DNA of 50,110 nt. Origin: Acidobacteriota bacterium (GTDB taxonomy: Bacteria > Acidobacteriota > Blastocatellia > RBC074). The stretch covers positions 1 to 50,110 of the forward strand of contig JAEUQO010000285.1 in NCBI GenBank assembly GCA_016789605.1. The letters run 5' to 3'. Below the pieces are notes generated by a model. That model saw only the letters and a program-made list of their open reading frames with translations, searched no databases and had not been told where the DNA came from. Position 1 is the stretch's first letter. Every line of letters begins with the position of its first letter. This document shows, piece by piece, positions 26,859 to 35,786 of this stretch. The position numbers and the translations under genes are program-made.

Positions 26859-28622
26859 ATGACGAAAACCTATACCGTGACCGCGGTGGATACGACGGGC
26901 ATTCAAAACTACATTTTCGGCAGCAACCGCTTGCAAGAAAATATCGGCGCTTCGGAACTGGTGAGATTGGCAACAGGTCAATGGGCATTGGAAGAAGTGC
27001 AAGGTGTAGCCAAAGACCAAAACAATGTTGACGACGCAGAGACGGGCAAGCTCAAAGACGCATTTGCGATTGACCAGACCACAGGCGATGCCGCTGAAGT
27101 AATTTATACGGGGGGCGGCAACGTGGTGGTGATCTTTAGCGGGTTGTCATTGGCGAAACAGTTTACGCGCGCCTTGACCAGCAGGGTTTTGCGTGACGCG
27201 CCCGGCTTGTCTCTGGTGGTGGCGCATAGCAAATTGGATTGGAATGAGGTTGATCTTGACCCTGAGCAGAGTTTGTCGCATGTTGTGACCGATTTACTGA
27301 ATAACAAGCTGGCCGCGCGGAAAGCCTCCCGCTTACCGTCAATGCCATTGCTAGGCGTAGGCGTGACGGCGAGTTGCGATTCAACCGGCTTGCCCGCCAC
27401 GAAGAAACAAAAAGAATCCGAAGACGCCGAAGAATTTTTGACTGTGTCGACTGCTGTCGCTGCCAAGCTCGATTTCGCCGAGAATGCCAACAAACGTCTT
27501 GAGGAAGAGTTTGAGGAAGAACTCGGTGGCGCGAATGGTCAGCGTAACTGGTATCAATTCCCATTCAAAATAGACAGTCTCGGTCGCGTCAGTGGGGAAG
27601 AGAGTTACGTTGCCGTTGTTCACGCCGATGGCAACAGGATGGGCGACATCATCAAACGCATCGCAGACGATCATCGCACCTCAGCGCAAAACCGCCAGTA
27701 CATAAACGCTCAACGCGCTTTTTCCAGACAGGTAAATGAAGGATCAAAGCTTGCGCTCAGACACCTCGTTCAGCGACTGACGAAGCATATCACTTGGCAG
27801 CGCCGTAAAGATGAACTTAAAGAAGTCGTCGCCGCCCGCATTCCAATGGAAGGCACGTTTTTGCCGTTTCGTCCCTTGGTGTTTGGCGGAGATGACGTGA
27901 CCTTTGTTTGCAACGGATTGGTCGGCGTGACGCTGGCGATTGAATACCTAAGTGCATTCGAGCAAGAGATGAAAAGGCGCAAGGCTGAGTCCAAATATGT
28001 CGAAGGGCTGTGCGCTTCTGCAGGCATTGCCATTGTCAAGATGCACTATCCATTCTCGCGCGCGTACAAGCTCAGTGAAGAACTAGCCAAAGAGGCCAAG
28101 CGCTTTGTCTGGAAGGAATTTGGCGAAGATCAGGACGCCTCAGCTTTTGATTGGCATATTGCCACTAGCGGGTTAAGCGGGTCCTTACGCGCGATCCGCC
28201 AACGGGAATTCATCAACCCTGATGATGAAAAATGGGTGGGGGCGAAAATGGAGAAGGTCCCGACACTACTGATGCGCCCATTGCTACTTGGAAAGGATGC
28301 AGAGCGCCTGGATGGCCGAACCTGGGTGGAGCAAATTGGAAAAGCCGTTAAGGCCTTTCAGGAAGACAAAAAGTGGACTACGCGGCGGAATAAAGTGAAA
28401 GACTTACGCGAGAAACTTCGTGAAGGACGAGACGCAGTACGCGAGTTTTGCAAAGATTTTGCCATTCCTGATTTGCCCGAGATCGTGCGCGGTGACGTAA
28501 CCCACCAGCAGACAGGCTGGTTTGGGATGCGCAGCACGCATTTCGACGCAATTGAGTTGGCTGATTATTACCTGCCGCTGACGGAATTGGATGACAAGCC
28601 ACAGGAAGGACAAGCACGATGA
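26859..28622 (+). CDS. cas10: type III CRISPR Cas10, HD domain absent, GGDD cyclase intact
   Basis: 587 residues; AGGAG precedes the ATG. The protein begins directly in the first palm domain (VTAVDTTGIQNYIFGSNRLQ), with no N-terminal HD nuclease. The first palm has GGGNVVV (85-91); the second palm has HADGNRMG (255-262) and the catalytic FGGDDVTF (GGDD at 343-346). Cas10 with GGDD makes cyclic oligoadenylates when target RNA is bound. The zinc-ribbon Cys cluster seen in many Cas10 proteins is not evident, with only C173 in that region. Lack of HD means single-strand DNase activity is probably missing and immunity relies on signalling. The stop overlaps the next gene by ATGA. Confidence 0.92.
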   Translation: MTKTYTVTAVDTTGIQNYIFGSNRLQENIGASELVRLATGQWALEEVQGVAKDQNNVDDAETGKLKDAFAIDQTTGDAAEVIYTGGGNVVVIFSGLSLAKQFTRALTSRVLRDAPGLSLVVAHSKLDWNEVDLDPEQSLSHVVTDLLNNKLAARKASRLPSMPLLGVGVTASCDSTGLPATKKQKESEDAEEFLTVSTAVAAKLDFAENANKRLEEEFEEELGGANGQRNWYQFPFKIDSLGRVSGEESYVAVVHADGNRMGDIIKRIADDHRTSAQNRQYINAQRAFSRQVNEGSKLALRHLVQRLTKHITWQRRKDELKEVVAARIPMEGTFLPFRPLVFGGDDVTFVCNGLVGVTLAIEYLSAFEQEMKRRKAESKYVEGLCASAGIAIVKMHYPFSRAYKLSEELAKEAKRFVWKEFGEDQDASAFDWHIATSGLSGSLRAIRQREFINPDDEKWVGAKMEKVPTLLMRPLLLGKDAERLDGRTWVEQIGKAVKAFQEDKKWTTRRNKVKDLREKLREGRDAVREFCKDFAIPDLPEIVRGDVTHQQTGWFGMRSTHFDAIELADYYLPLTELDDKPQEGQAR

Positions 28623-29335
28623 CAGACAAAGCCACTTTATATTTGACCTTGCGTAGCGCGGCCACCTTCGGACGCGGCGATGGAGTCACCGGGTACATTG
28701 ACCGCGAAGTCGAGCACGATAAGGAAGGCTTCCCCTTCTTACGTGGACGCACGCTGAAAGGCCTGTTACGCGAGGCTGCGGAGGAAATAGCCTTTGCGTT
28801 GGAGCCTGAGTATGACTTTTTATCGGATGCCGAGAGACGCGCGCGGCAATGGCCCTGGCACGCGGCGTTGAACTCTTTGTTCGGTGTAGGCAGCAGTGAT
28901 TTGGATGGGCAAGGCAAGCTACAGGTCGGTGATGCGTGCCTGCCCTGGCGGTTACGCGCATTAGCAATGGCAGGCGTTACGCACGGGCAAGGGCAAGAGG
29001 CTAAGAAATTGTCGCGACAAGAAATGCTGGCGTTGCTCACCGGCATTCGGCGCCAAACGGCGGTGAATGTTTACGGCGCGCCCGATCACGCAACATTGCG
29101 TTCAATGCGGGTGATCTTGCGCGAAGTAAGTTTTGAGGCTGAATTGTCATTCGCCAAAGCGTTGGAAGTTGACGAATGGAGCCTGTTGGTAGCAGCTACG
29201 CTTAACCTGCGTGCTGCTGGTACGGGGCGCAATCGCGGGCGCGGCTGGCTGATCGCCACGCTGGAAAGCGAGCAAAGGACACAGGAACTCTTTCGCCAAT
29301 TCCAGACTGCCCTGGCAAAAAAGGAGGCGGCGTAA
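28619..29335 (+). CDS. cas7: single-domain Cas7 (Csm3-like RAMP)
   Basis: 238 residues, translationally coupled to cas10 by an ATGA overlap. RAMP features: LYLTLRSAATFGRGDG at strand 1, LRGRTLKGLLREA (the G-R-x-LKG helix), RRQTAVNVYGAPDHATLRSMRV, and the glycine-rich loop GTGRNRGRGWL (200-210). By alignment with Csm3, the Asp in GYIDREV (D28) sits where the target-RNA-cleaving Asp is found. It should form part of the crRNA-binding backbone. The short length and motif wording fit type III-D Cas7 subunits. Confidence 0.85.
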   Translation: MTDKATLYLTLRSAATFGRGDGVTGYIDREVEHDKEGFPFLRGRTLKGLLREAAEEIAFALEPEYDFLSDAERRARQWPWHAALNSLFGVGSSDLDGQGKLQVGDACLPWRLRALAMAGVTHGQGQEAKKLSRQEMLALLTGIRRQTAVNVYGAPDHATLRSMRVILREVSFEAELSFAKALEVDEWSLLVAATLNLRAAGTGRNRGRGWLIATLESEQRTQELFRQFQTALAKKEAA

Positions 29336-29338
29336 ATT

Positions 29339-31114
29339 ATGTACGGATTTACTTATACCCTATGCACGCAGGAGCCTGTGCTAGCGAATGCTATAGGCGG
29401 CGATCCCAACAGCGCGCAGTCATTGCCGTTTATTCCCGGCGCGTTGGTGCGAGGCGCGTTGATTCGGTTGTACCAAGAGGATAAAAAGTTGACGGCGCTT
29501 GATGCAGGCGATGCTGATAGTGAAGTGCGGCGGCTCTTTTTCAACGACCAAACCCGTTACTTACATGCCTATCCGGTTGTTGACAGTGACATAAGGCGCG
29601 CCTTGCCTGCGCCGCTGGGTTGGCAAACATATAAAAGGCTAGAGGCGGGCGAATCGGTGAATGATCGCGTCCTTTTCGACTTGAGCTACGAAAAGCGCAA
29701 CTCAAATAAACAATTGACCGGTGTTGACAATCTGTCCTTTTGCACTCTCATCAAAAACGAGCAGGCCTATTACACTAATTATCCTGATCACATCAACGTT
29801 CATACCCAGCGCGACGCTGTCGCCGGACGCGCCAAAGAGGGGCAAGGCGCAGTCTACCGCTATGAGGCGCTACCAGCCGGGCATCTGTTCAAAGGCATCG
29901 TCATCACCAGTACGCCAGAAGACGCTGAACTGCTCAAGACGCTCTTGAGCGGCAAGACCTTCACTGCCGGCAAAGCGCGCACGGCGGGTTATGGCAAGGT
30001 GAGCGTGATAGATGCCGACGAATTGGGTGAGATGTGGAGTGAACTGCCTGATCCCGGCGGCGAGGACGAATATGTGGTGGAAGGTGGTGAAGATCAGCTT
30101 GATGAAGTAGAGATGGAGCCCGCCATTGCAGCAAAGGAATTCACGCTCACGCTGTTGAGCGAAATATTAGTTCGTGACGAACATGGACAACACACGCTTG
30201 ACCTTGTGCCTGCGCTCGAACGCCGCTTCAATCAACCGGAATCAGGAAAAAAATATAGTTTTAAGCTCAACACGGAAAAAACTTTTCGTAAACCGACGAT
30301 TGTGGGCGGCTTCAATCGCAAGTGGGGATTGCCTCTGCCGCAAACGACAGCCATTGCAGCAGGCAGCGTGTTCAAACTCACCGTTTCGCCGCCGTTGGAA
30401 GATCACGAACTGAAATCGCTGGAAGAAAGTGGCTTGGGCGAACGGCGGCTTGATGGGTTTGGACGCATCGCTGTGAATTGGTACAGCACGCCGCCAGAAC
30501 GCTGGGTTAAGGATGACTCCGGCCAGGCTGAACGCCCGATTATCCCGGCGCAAGATGCAAACGAGGAAATTACAAAAGCTGAACGCAAACTCGGAGAGTT
30601 AATGTTACAGCGGTTGTTGCGCCGCGACTTGGATAGCGCGCTGCTGACAGCAATTCAGGGCCTCAAGTTAGATCGCGCTGTCCCTAACAGCCAACTAGCG
30701 CGTTGGCGCGCCGTGATCTATCAAGCTTGGAGCGAAGCCACACCTGACTTGCGACTCAGCCGCGTCTCGGAATTCATCACGCGCGAAGCAGGGGAACTCA
30801 GTAACGACCCAACACGCAAAGAGGGCCGCAGCAGTAGCGGATGGGAAAAGATGCACCGAGCACGTATCGGCGCTGGGGAAAACAAAAAACGCCTGACCGA
30901 ATGGATCCGCGATTTGTTGCAGAGAGAAGGTCACGACTGGAACTGGTTGACCAAAGAAGCAAACGCGCTAACAAAATCCTTTGGCTCTACGTTGTCACAA
31001 TCCACGAATTGGGAAATGCACGTTGAATATCGTCTGCGGCTGATTGATGGCGTGTTAGCCCGCGCCGCCAAGGGTGATATTGATAAGACAGAGAAAGGAG
31101 GCCCAAATGGCTGA
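29339..31114 (+). CDS. csx10: Csx10-like Cas5 group RAMP with helical C-terminal extension
   Basis: 591 residues. The N-terminal RAMP begins with a beta strand and has SLPFIPGALVRGALIRLYQ; the first glycine-rich loop is TAGYGKVSV (about 217-225). A second RAMP half has PTIVGGFNRKWGLPLP and GERRLDGFGRIAV (about 365-377). This two-part layout fits Csx10, the type III-D signature subunit that holds the crRNA 5' tag. From about residue 403 onward the chain is almost wholly predicted helical. No separate small-subunit (Cas11) gene exists in the operon, so this tail may supply that function; type III-Dv complexes are known to fuse Cas5 and Cas11. The stop overlaps the next gene by 8 bp (ATGGCTGA). 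Confidence 0.8.
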   Translation: MYGFTYTLCTQEPVLANAIGGDPNSAQSLPFIPGALVRGALIRLYQEDKKLTALDAGDADSEVRRLFFNDQTRYLHAYPVVDSDIRRALPAPLGWQTYKRLEAGESVNDRVLFDLSYEKRNSNKQLTGVDNLSFCTLIKNEQAYYTNYPDHINVHTQRDAVAGRAKEGQGAVYRYEALPAGHLFKGIVITSTPEDAELLKTLLSGKTFTAGKARTAGYGKVSVIDADELGEMWSELPDPGGEDEYVVEGGEDQLDEVEMEPAIAAKEFTLTLLSEILVRDEHGQHTLDLVPALERRFNQPESGKKYSFKLNTEKTFRKPTIVGGFNRKWGLPLPQTTAIAAGSVFKLTVSPPLEDHELKSLEESGLGERRLDGFGRIAVNWYSTPPERWVKDDSGQAERPIIPAQDANEEITKAERKLGELMLQRLLRRDLDSALLTAIQGLKLDRAVPNSQLARWRAVIYQAWSEATPDLRLSRVSEFITREAGELSNDPTRKEGRSSSGWEKMHRARIGAGENKKRLTEWIRDLLQREGHDWNWLTKEANALTKSFGSTLSQSTNWEMHVEYRLRLIDGVLARAAKGDIDKTEKGGPNG

Positions 31115-32780
31115 AACAACGCCTGTTGCCACTGAGAAGAAACGGCGTACACATCGCCGTTTGGTTGAACGTTATGTCATCACCGGCGCGTTGCGGCTGA
31201 CGACGCCCGCGCATTTCGGCAATGGAGAGACCGACAGCTTTACCGACATGCCGTTGCTCAAAGATGAGCTTGAGCCTGACAAGCCTTTATTGCCCGGTAG
31301 TTCGATTGCGGGAGCCTTGCGCAGCTATTTGCGCGAATACGAGGCAGGTTATTGGCGACCACTGCCCGATCCGATCAGAAACAATAGCCAAGCCGAGAAA
31401 GAACGCTTCGACCGAGAGATGGCAGAGGAGCGCAAGCTTTTCGCAGGGCAGTTGTTCGGGGACGTGCGCAGCGATGATGGTCTCGGCCAGAGCCATTTGA
31501 TCGTTCACGATGCGTTGGGACAGGCGGCGGGATACGAACTGCGTGACGGTGTTCGCATTGAGCCGGAAACGCGCACAGCGGAAGATGAAAAGAAATACGA
31601 CACGACTTTGCTGGCCGCGGGTTCGAAGTTCGCACTGCGCTTCGACTTGCTCATCGGCTTGCCTGAAGGATGCACGAGCGACAGTGATGAGCGATTTAAG
31701 GATCATCGAAACCAATTATTGAAATCCTTAGCGACTGCCCTGAACGGATTGGCAGCCGGTGAAATCACGCTAGGCGCACGCAAACGTCGAGGTTTTGGGC
31801 GCTGCCGCGTCACCGAATGGGCAGTGCGGCGTTACAACCTGCTTGACCAGAATGAATTGCTGGCGTGGCTAGCGGAAGGCCGCACGGGTTGGGCAGAAGC
31901 GGTCAAACCATCGCCACCCGCTGACATCAAGACGGCGTTGGGCGTGAAGGAACTGCTTCAAGACAATCGTCGCCGACTTAGCTTGAATGCGAAATTCGCC
32001 TTAGATGGTTCATTACTCGTGCGTTCTGGCAGGCCGGACGAAGGTCCGGATATGGCGCATTTACAATCGTGGAGGCCCGCGCAAAACGGCAAGCCGGAAC
32101 CCCGACCAATTATAGCCGGGACAAGTTGGGCGGGTGTGTTGCGGAGCCGCGCGACACAGATTGCTCATACTCTGGCAACCAACGGCCAAACCGAGAACGC
32201 AACCTTGCAAAAGCAACAGCGCGTGCGCGTCGCCGATCTGATCGAGCGCGTCTTCGGCCCGGCTGATATTCGTTTTGGTGATCGAGACATCAAAGCCAGC
32301 CGCATTGAAGTTGCTGAAACAGAAGTCGGCGACAAAGGCATCAAGCGATTGGAACAAACGCGCATCAAGATTGACCGTTTCACGGGTGGCGCTTTCGAGT
32401 CGGCGCTTTTTTCCGAAGAACCACTGTTCGGAAATCAGGATTCGCGTCTAACGCTAGAACTCACGTTGCGCTTGCCCGACGAGGGAAAGAGCGGAGAACG
32501 AGCCGAAATCGGATTGTTGCTGCTCTTGCTGAAAGACCTTTGGACGGGCGATTTGCCGATTGGGGGAGAATCTGCTATCGGCCGCGGACAGTTACGCGGC
32601 GTTGAAGCCACGATCAAATACAACGGTCGTTGCTGGAAACTGAACCAGACTGACTCAGGCAAGATTGCAGCGCTGGAAGCGAAACTGGACGCTCAGGGGA
32701 ATGAAACATCAAGCGAAGCCAACCGCGATGAACTAGATAGCTTCGTCGCGGCGTTGGTAAAGGAGTTGCGCAATGGCTGA
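31107..32780 (+). CDS. double Cas7 RAMP protein (Cas7-2x-like)
   Basis: 557 residues, starting at the ATG at 31107 with AAAGGAGG upstream. Two Cas7 units are visible. Unit 1 (about 20-260): GALRLTTPAHFGNGE, TDMPLLKD, LLPGSSIAGALRSYL and the glycine-rich LGARKRRGFGRCRV. Unit 2 (about 290-540): KFALDGSLLVRSG, GPDMAHLQS, IIAGTSWAGVLRSRA, DRFTGGAFESALF and GGESAIGRGQLRGVEA. The Asp in TDMPLL (D47) and in GPDMAHL fit the positions of the Csm3 RNA-cleaving Asp, so both units may cut target RNA. A double Cas7 is a feature of type III-Dv complexes. It overlaps both neighbouring genes by ATGGCTGA. Confidence 0.85.
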   Translation: MAETTPVATEKKRRTHRRLVERYVITGALRLTTPAHFGNGETDSFTDMPLLKDELEPDKPLLPGSSIAGALRSYLREYEAGYWRPLPDPIRNNSQAEKERFDREMAEERKLFAGQLFGDVRSDDGLGQSHLIVHDALGQAAGYELRDGVRIEPETRTAEDEKKYDTTLLAAGSKFALRFDLLIGLPEGCTSDSDERFKDHRNQLLKSLATALNGLAAGEITLGARKRRGFGRCRVTEWAVRRYNLLDQNELLAWLAEGRTGWAEAVKPSPPADIKTALGVKELLQDNRRRLSLNAKFALDGSLLVRSGRPDEGPDMAHLQSWRPAQNGKPEPRPIIAGTSWAGVLRSRATQIAHTLATNGQTENATLQKQQRVRVADLIERVFGPADIRFGDRDIKASRIEVAETEVGDKGIKRLEQTRIKIDRFTGGAFESALFSEEPLFGNQDSRLTLELTLRLPDEGKSGERAEIGLLLLLLKDLWTGDLPIGGESAIGRGQLRGVEATIKYNGRCWKLNQTDSGKIAALEAKLDAQGNETSSEANRDELDSFVAALVKELRNG

Positions 32781-33333
32781 AACACGAAAATGGAGTGAGC
32801 CGCTCGACGCGCCTCAAACTGAAGCAGACTTGCAAGTCTGGGTGACTCGGCAATTGAACGCAAAGCGGCCCTGGTTGCTGGCGCACGCGGATGATGGCGT
32901 GATTTGGGGCAGACTTGGAGCAAAAGGGCTGATTACGTCACACGCTCTCGCTCCCAGGCTTTCACCGCCGCTGCGGCTGGTTACGTTGCAACAGTTATTC
33001 ATCTTCGGCGCAGATGATGAAGCGCGTTTGTGGCGTGACGAAAATGGCTGGTTGGCGCGCCGCGTCAGCGATGCGGAAGGTGCGGAAGCTTTTGACGAGG
33101 AACAGATTCTTTGGGGTGATACTGTCGTGAATGACTTCCCCGTTGATGGCTTCACGCATGTCCGCGAAGCCAAGCAGAGGGGCATGGATCACATCGTTCC
33201 GCGCAAGGTGACGAACACGGAACTAAAGGCGCGCCAGTTACGGCTTTGTGTGCGACATTTCATTGATTATGACGAGCAAACAGGCGAGGCGCGCGTCGCG
33301 TTGAGCCGGTTGACCGGAGTTGAAATCAAATAA
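32773..33333 (+). CDS. csx19: Csx19 / TIGR03984 family type III-D subunit
   Basis: 186 residues. Motifs PWLLAHADDGVIWGRL, LRLVTLQQLFIFGADDEARLWRDENGW and LRLCVRHFIDYDEQTGEARVALSRLTG match the TIGR03984 (Csx19) family, found in type III-D loci and known as a subunit of the type III-Dv effector complex. No catalytic motif is evident. The start codon lies inside the last bases of the double Cas7 gene, and the next gene follows after 14 bp with AGGAGG. Confidence 0.8.
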   Translation: MAETRKWSEPLDAPQTEADLQVWVTRQLNAKRPWLLAHADDGVIWGRLGAKGLITSHALAPRLSPPLRLVTLQQLFIFGADDEARLWRDENGWLARRVSDAEGAEAFDEEQILWGDTVVNDFPVDGFTHVREAKQRGMDHIVPRKVTNTELKARQLRLCVRHFIDYDEQTGEARVALSRLTGVEIK

Positions 33334-33347
33334 GCAGGAGGTGAACA

Positions 33348-35771
33348 ATGAAAGAGCAAACAGTGAGGCTGCCGAATCAAGCGACTCGCATTGATGAAGA
33401 CCGTCGAGCGCTTGCGCCTTATAACTTCGTCGAATTGCCTTATTCGGTCGCTACTGTCATCGAAGGATGCAAGCTGTCTCCGGCGCCGAAAGCAGAACCA
33501 TCGCAGGGACGTGCTGCCTGGGAAAAAGCCAGAGATGAGGCGCTAGCGGAAAGAACTGCCGAAGCAACCAAGTATTTGCCAGACCAAAGCTCATTTCATT
33601 CCATGCGTCATTCCGGTTGGATTGATTGTTTGTTGACTACAGAATCACCAGCTTATGTGCGCGCGCCGCTAACGCCAGAGCAACGTAAAGCCAAGAAATA
33701 TGCCAAAGACCTGTCCGCTTTTTTCTACGAATGGGAGGAAGGCCAACCAGTGATACCGGGCAGCACATTGCGCGGCATGTTGCGTTCGCTGGTCGAAATC
33801 GCGGGCTACGGCAAAATCACAGAAGTAAGCAAGAAGCGATTGATCTATCGCGCTGTCGGTGACACGACCAATCACGGTGAGGAATACCGCAAGCTGTTGA
33901 TGGACGACCAGACGAGCAAGTTCGCGCGCGGCAATCGCAATGAAAAGTTTTATGTGCCGCTAATGCTGGGCGGGTATATGCGCAAAAGAGATTCTGACTG
34001 GTACATTCAACCGGCAGAGGAGCGTCAGGGGACGACTTTTGCGCGCATCCGCATTGACGAGCGATTGTTCGACGCACTCACACCCCTGCCCGGATGCCGC
34101 AATGCCTATGAAATTTATGTACGCGTTGGCGATTACGCTTTCCAACCCGTGCGCGGCGGTTTTTTGAATATTCGCGCGGCGCGCGTGCTAGATTCTTCCG
34201 ACCGGCCTGGACCGGGTTTGTTCAAAGCCACGCTGGCGCGCAGCGGTTATATGTTCAGCAAGCGCAGCGAGGCTGTGATTTATCCAGCCAACGAGAAAGC
34301 GGAATGGCTGCCGCTCGATGACGATAAAATCGAGGATTACCGCAATCAACTCAGCGCCGAACAGCAGAAACTGTTGGGCAAGCGTGGTGTGTTGCAGGAA
34401 GGCCAGCCAGTCTTTTACACGGTGGAAAGAGACGAGCAAGGCCGGGTGAAAGTAGATTTCTTCGGGCATTGCCGCATGCTTCGCCTGCCTTATAAACACA
34501 GCCCAGAGAAGTTTGTGCCAGAGCAATTGCGTCACCCGGCTGACATTGACTTGGCGGAAGCCATTTTCGGTTTTACCAAGCAACTTCCTGACGATCAGCA
34601 CTGCCCCAAGGAACGTCGCTATGCTGGGCGCGTCCGTGTTGGCTCGGCTCGGCTGGTTGAACCGGAAAAGCAGGGAAATATTTGGCTCTCACCCAATCGC
34701 CCGGTCACGCCGCGCGTGTTGGGGACTCCCAAGCCAACCACGTTCCAGCATTACCTTGTCCAAACAAAACCTAATCCTGAACAAAATGACGAACGCACGA
34801 GAGACGGCAGGCCGAAGTATGAGTTGAAGCTGGCTGATTACGCCGCGCTTAGACCGGGCGATTCCCAGGATAAATTAAAACCGCTCACCACACTGCGCGG
34901 ACACAAACTTTACTGGCACAAGGGCGCGGTTTCGCTCAACGACATTCAACTCGAAAAACAACCCAAAGGCGAAGTAACGACCCAGATTCACCCTGTGCGC
35001 GCTGGGGTGCAATTCCAGTTTCGCCTGCGCTTCGATAATCTCTCCGATTACGAACTGGGCGCGTTGCTCTGGGTTTTGCGGCTGGGCGCAGACGAAAAGC
35101 ACCGCCTGAAGCTAGGCATGGGCAAACCACTAGGTATGGGCGCGGTCAAACTCGCGCCAATCCTGCATTTGATTGATCGTGCGCAGCGGTACAGTCGCCT
35201 CTTTGACGGCGACACTTGGGCCAGTGGTGAGCAATCAGCAATTGCGGAAGAGGAAGAGAAGGCTCTCAGGGCTTTTGAAAAATTTGTGCTGGACCACAAC
35301 GTGCAGGCAAACGTGACCAGGTTTGAAGAACTAGCGCGCATCAAGCAATTGCGCGCTTTGCTGGAATGGCCTGGCCCCGATCCGGCGCGCACCCGTTATC
35401 TGGAGATTGAACGCTACGACGCCAATTCCCGGCGCGGCAAGCGCAACGAATACGACGGACGCCCGGTGTTGCCACGCCCGCTGGCGGTGCTGGACGTTGA
35501 AGACGCGGCGCCTGCGCCGCCCACGACCTTCAACACCCTGCGTACCAGCCTGCCTGCCGAGTTTAGCTGGGGAATCGTTACCAAGTGGGGGTTAGGCAGT
35601 AGCGCCTCTTACGGATTCATTCAACCTGAAGGTGGCGGCGCACAGGTTTTTGTTCACCTCAGCGTCACGCCGAATGGCAATACGCCGCTGAAACCTGGTG
35701 AGCGTGTGATGTTTACCGCACGTCGCGAAGCGCGCGGCATGGTCGCCACCGAAGTGAGATTGGCGCGTTAG
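33348..35771 (+). CDS. TIGR03986-type Cas7-like RAMP with C-terminal cold-shock domain
   Basis: 807 residues, start preceded by AGGAGGTGA. RAMP features are PVIPGSTLRGMLRSLVEIAG near residue 130-150 and the glycine-rich LGMGKPLGMGAVKL near 589-602, with several hundred residues inserted between, fitting the TIGR03986 family and the Cas7-insertion subunit of type III-D. From about residue 740 a cold-shock/OB domain follows: WGIVTKWG, YGFIQPEGG (RNP1-like) and VFVHLS (RNP2-like). Such a domain binds single-stranded RNA or DNA and may grip the target or the crRNA 3' end. The family RAMP part is well supported; the role of the cold-shock domain is inferred. Confidence 0.85.
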   Translation: MKEQTVRLPNQATRIDEDRRALAPYNFVELPYSVATVIEGCKLSPAPKAEPSQGRAAWEKARDEALAERTAEATKYLPDQSSFHSMRHSGWIDCLLTTESPAYVRAPLTPEQRKAKKYAKDLSAFFYEWEEGQPVIPGSTLRGMLRSLVEIAGYGKITEVSKKRLIYRAVGDTTNHGEEYRKLLMDDQTSKFARGNRNEKFYVPLMLGGYMRKRDSDWYIQPAEERQGTTFARIRIDERLFDALTPLPGCRNAYEIYVRVGDYAFQPVRGGFLNIRAARVLDSSDRPGPGLFKATLARSGYMFSKRSEAVIYPANEKAEWLPLDDDKIEDYRNQLSAEQQKLLGKRGVLQEGQPVFYTVERDEQGRVKVDFFGHCRMLRLPYKHSPEKFVPEQLRHPADIDLAEAIFGFTKQLPDDQHCPKERRYAGRVRVGSARLVEPEKQGNIWLSPNRPVTPRVLGTPKPTTFQHYLVQTKPNPEQNDERTRDGRPKYELKLADYAALRPGDSQDKLKPLTTLRGHKLYWHKGAVSLNDIQLEKQPKGEVTTQIHPVRAGVQFQFRLRFDNLSDYELGALLWVLRLGADEKHRLKLGMGKPLGMGAVKLAPILHLIDRAQRYSRLFDGDTWASGEQSAIAEEEEKALRAFEKFVLDHNVQANVTRFEELARIKQLRALLEWPGPDPARTRYLEIERYDANSRRGKRNEYDGRPVLPRPLAVLDVEDAAPAPPTTFNTLRTSLPAEFSWGIVTKWGLGSSASYGFIQPEGGGAQVFVHLSVTPNGNTPLKPGERVMFTARREARGMVATEVRLAR

Positions 35772-35786
35772 GCGCTAGGGGGAGCC

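Noticed and set aside
25980..27020. Minus-strand 346-residue frame opposite the CARF and cas10 genes
   Set aside because: No recognisable domain, and it covers the junction of two well-supported genes on the other strand.
26859..35771. Type III-A or III-B assignment
   Set aside because: No Csm4/Csm5 or Cmr set; Csx10, Csx19, double Cas7 and TIGR03986 point to III-D.
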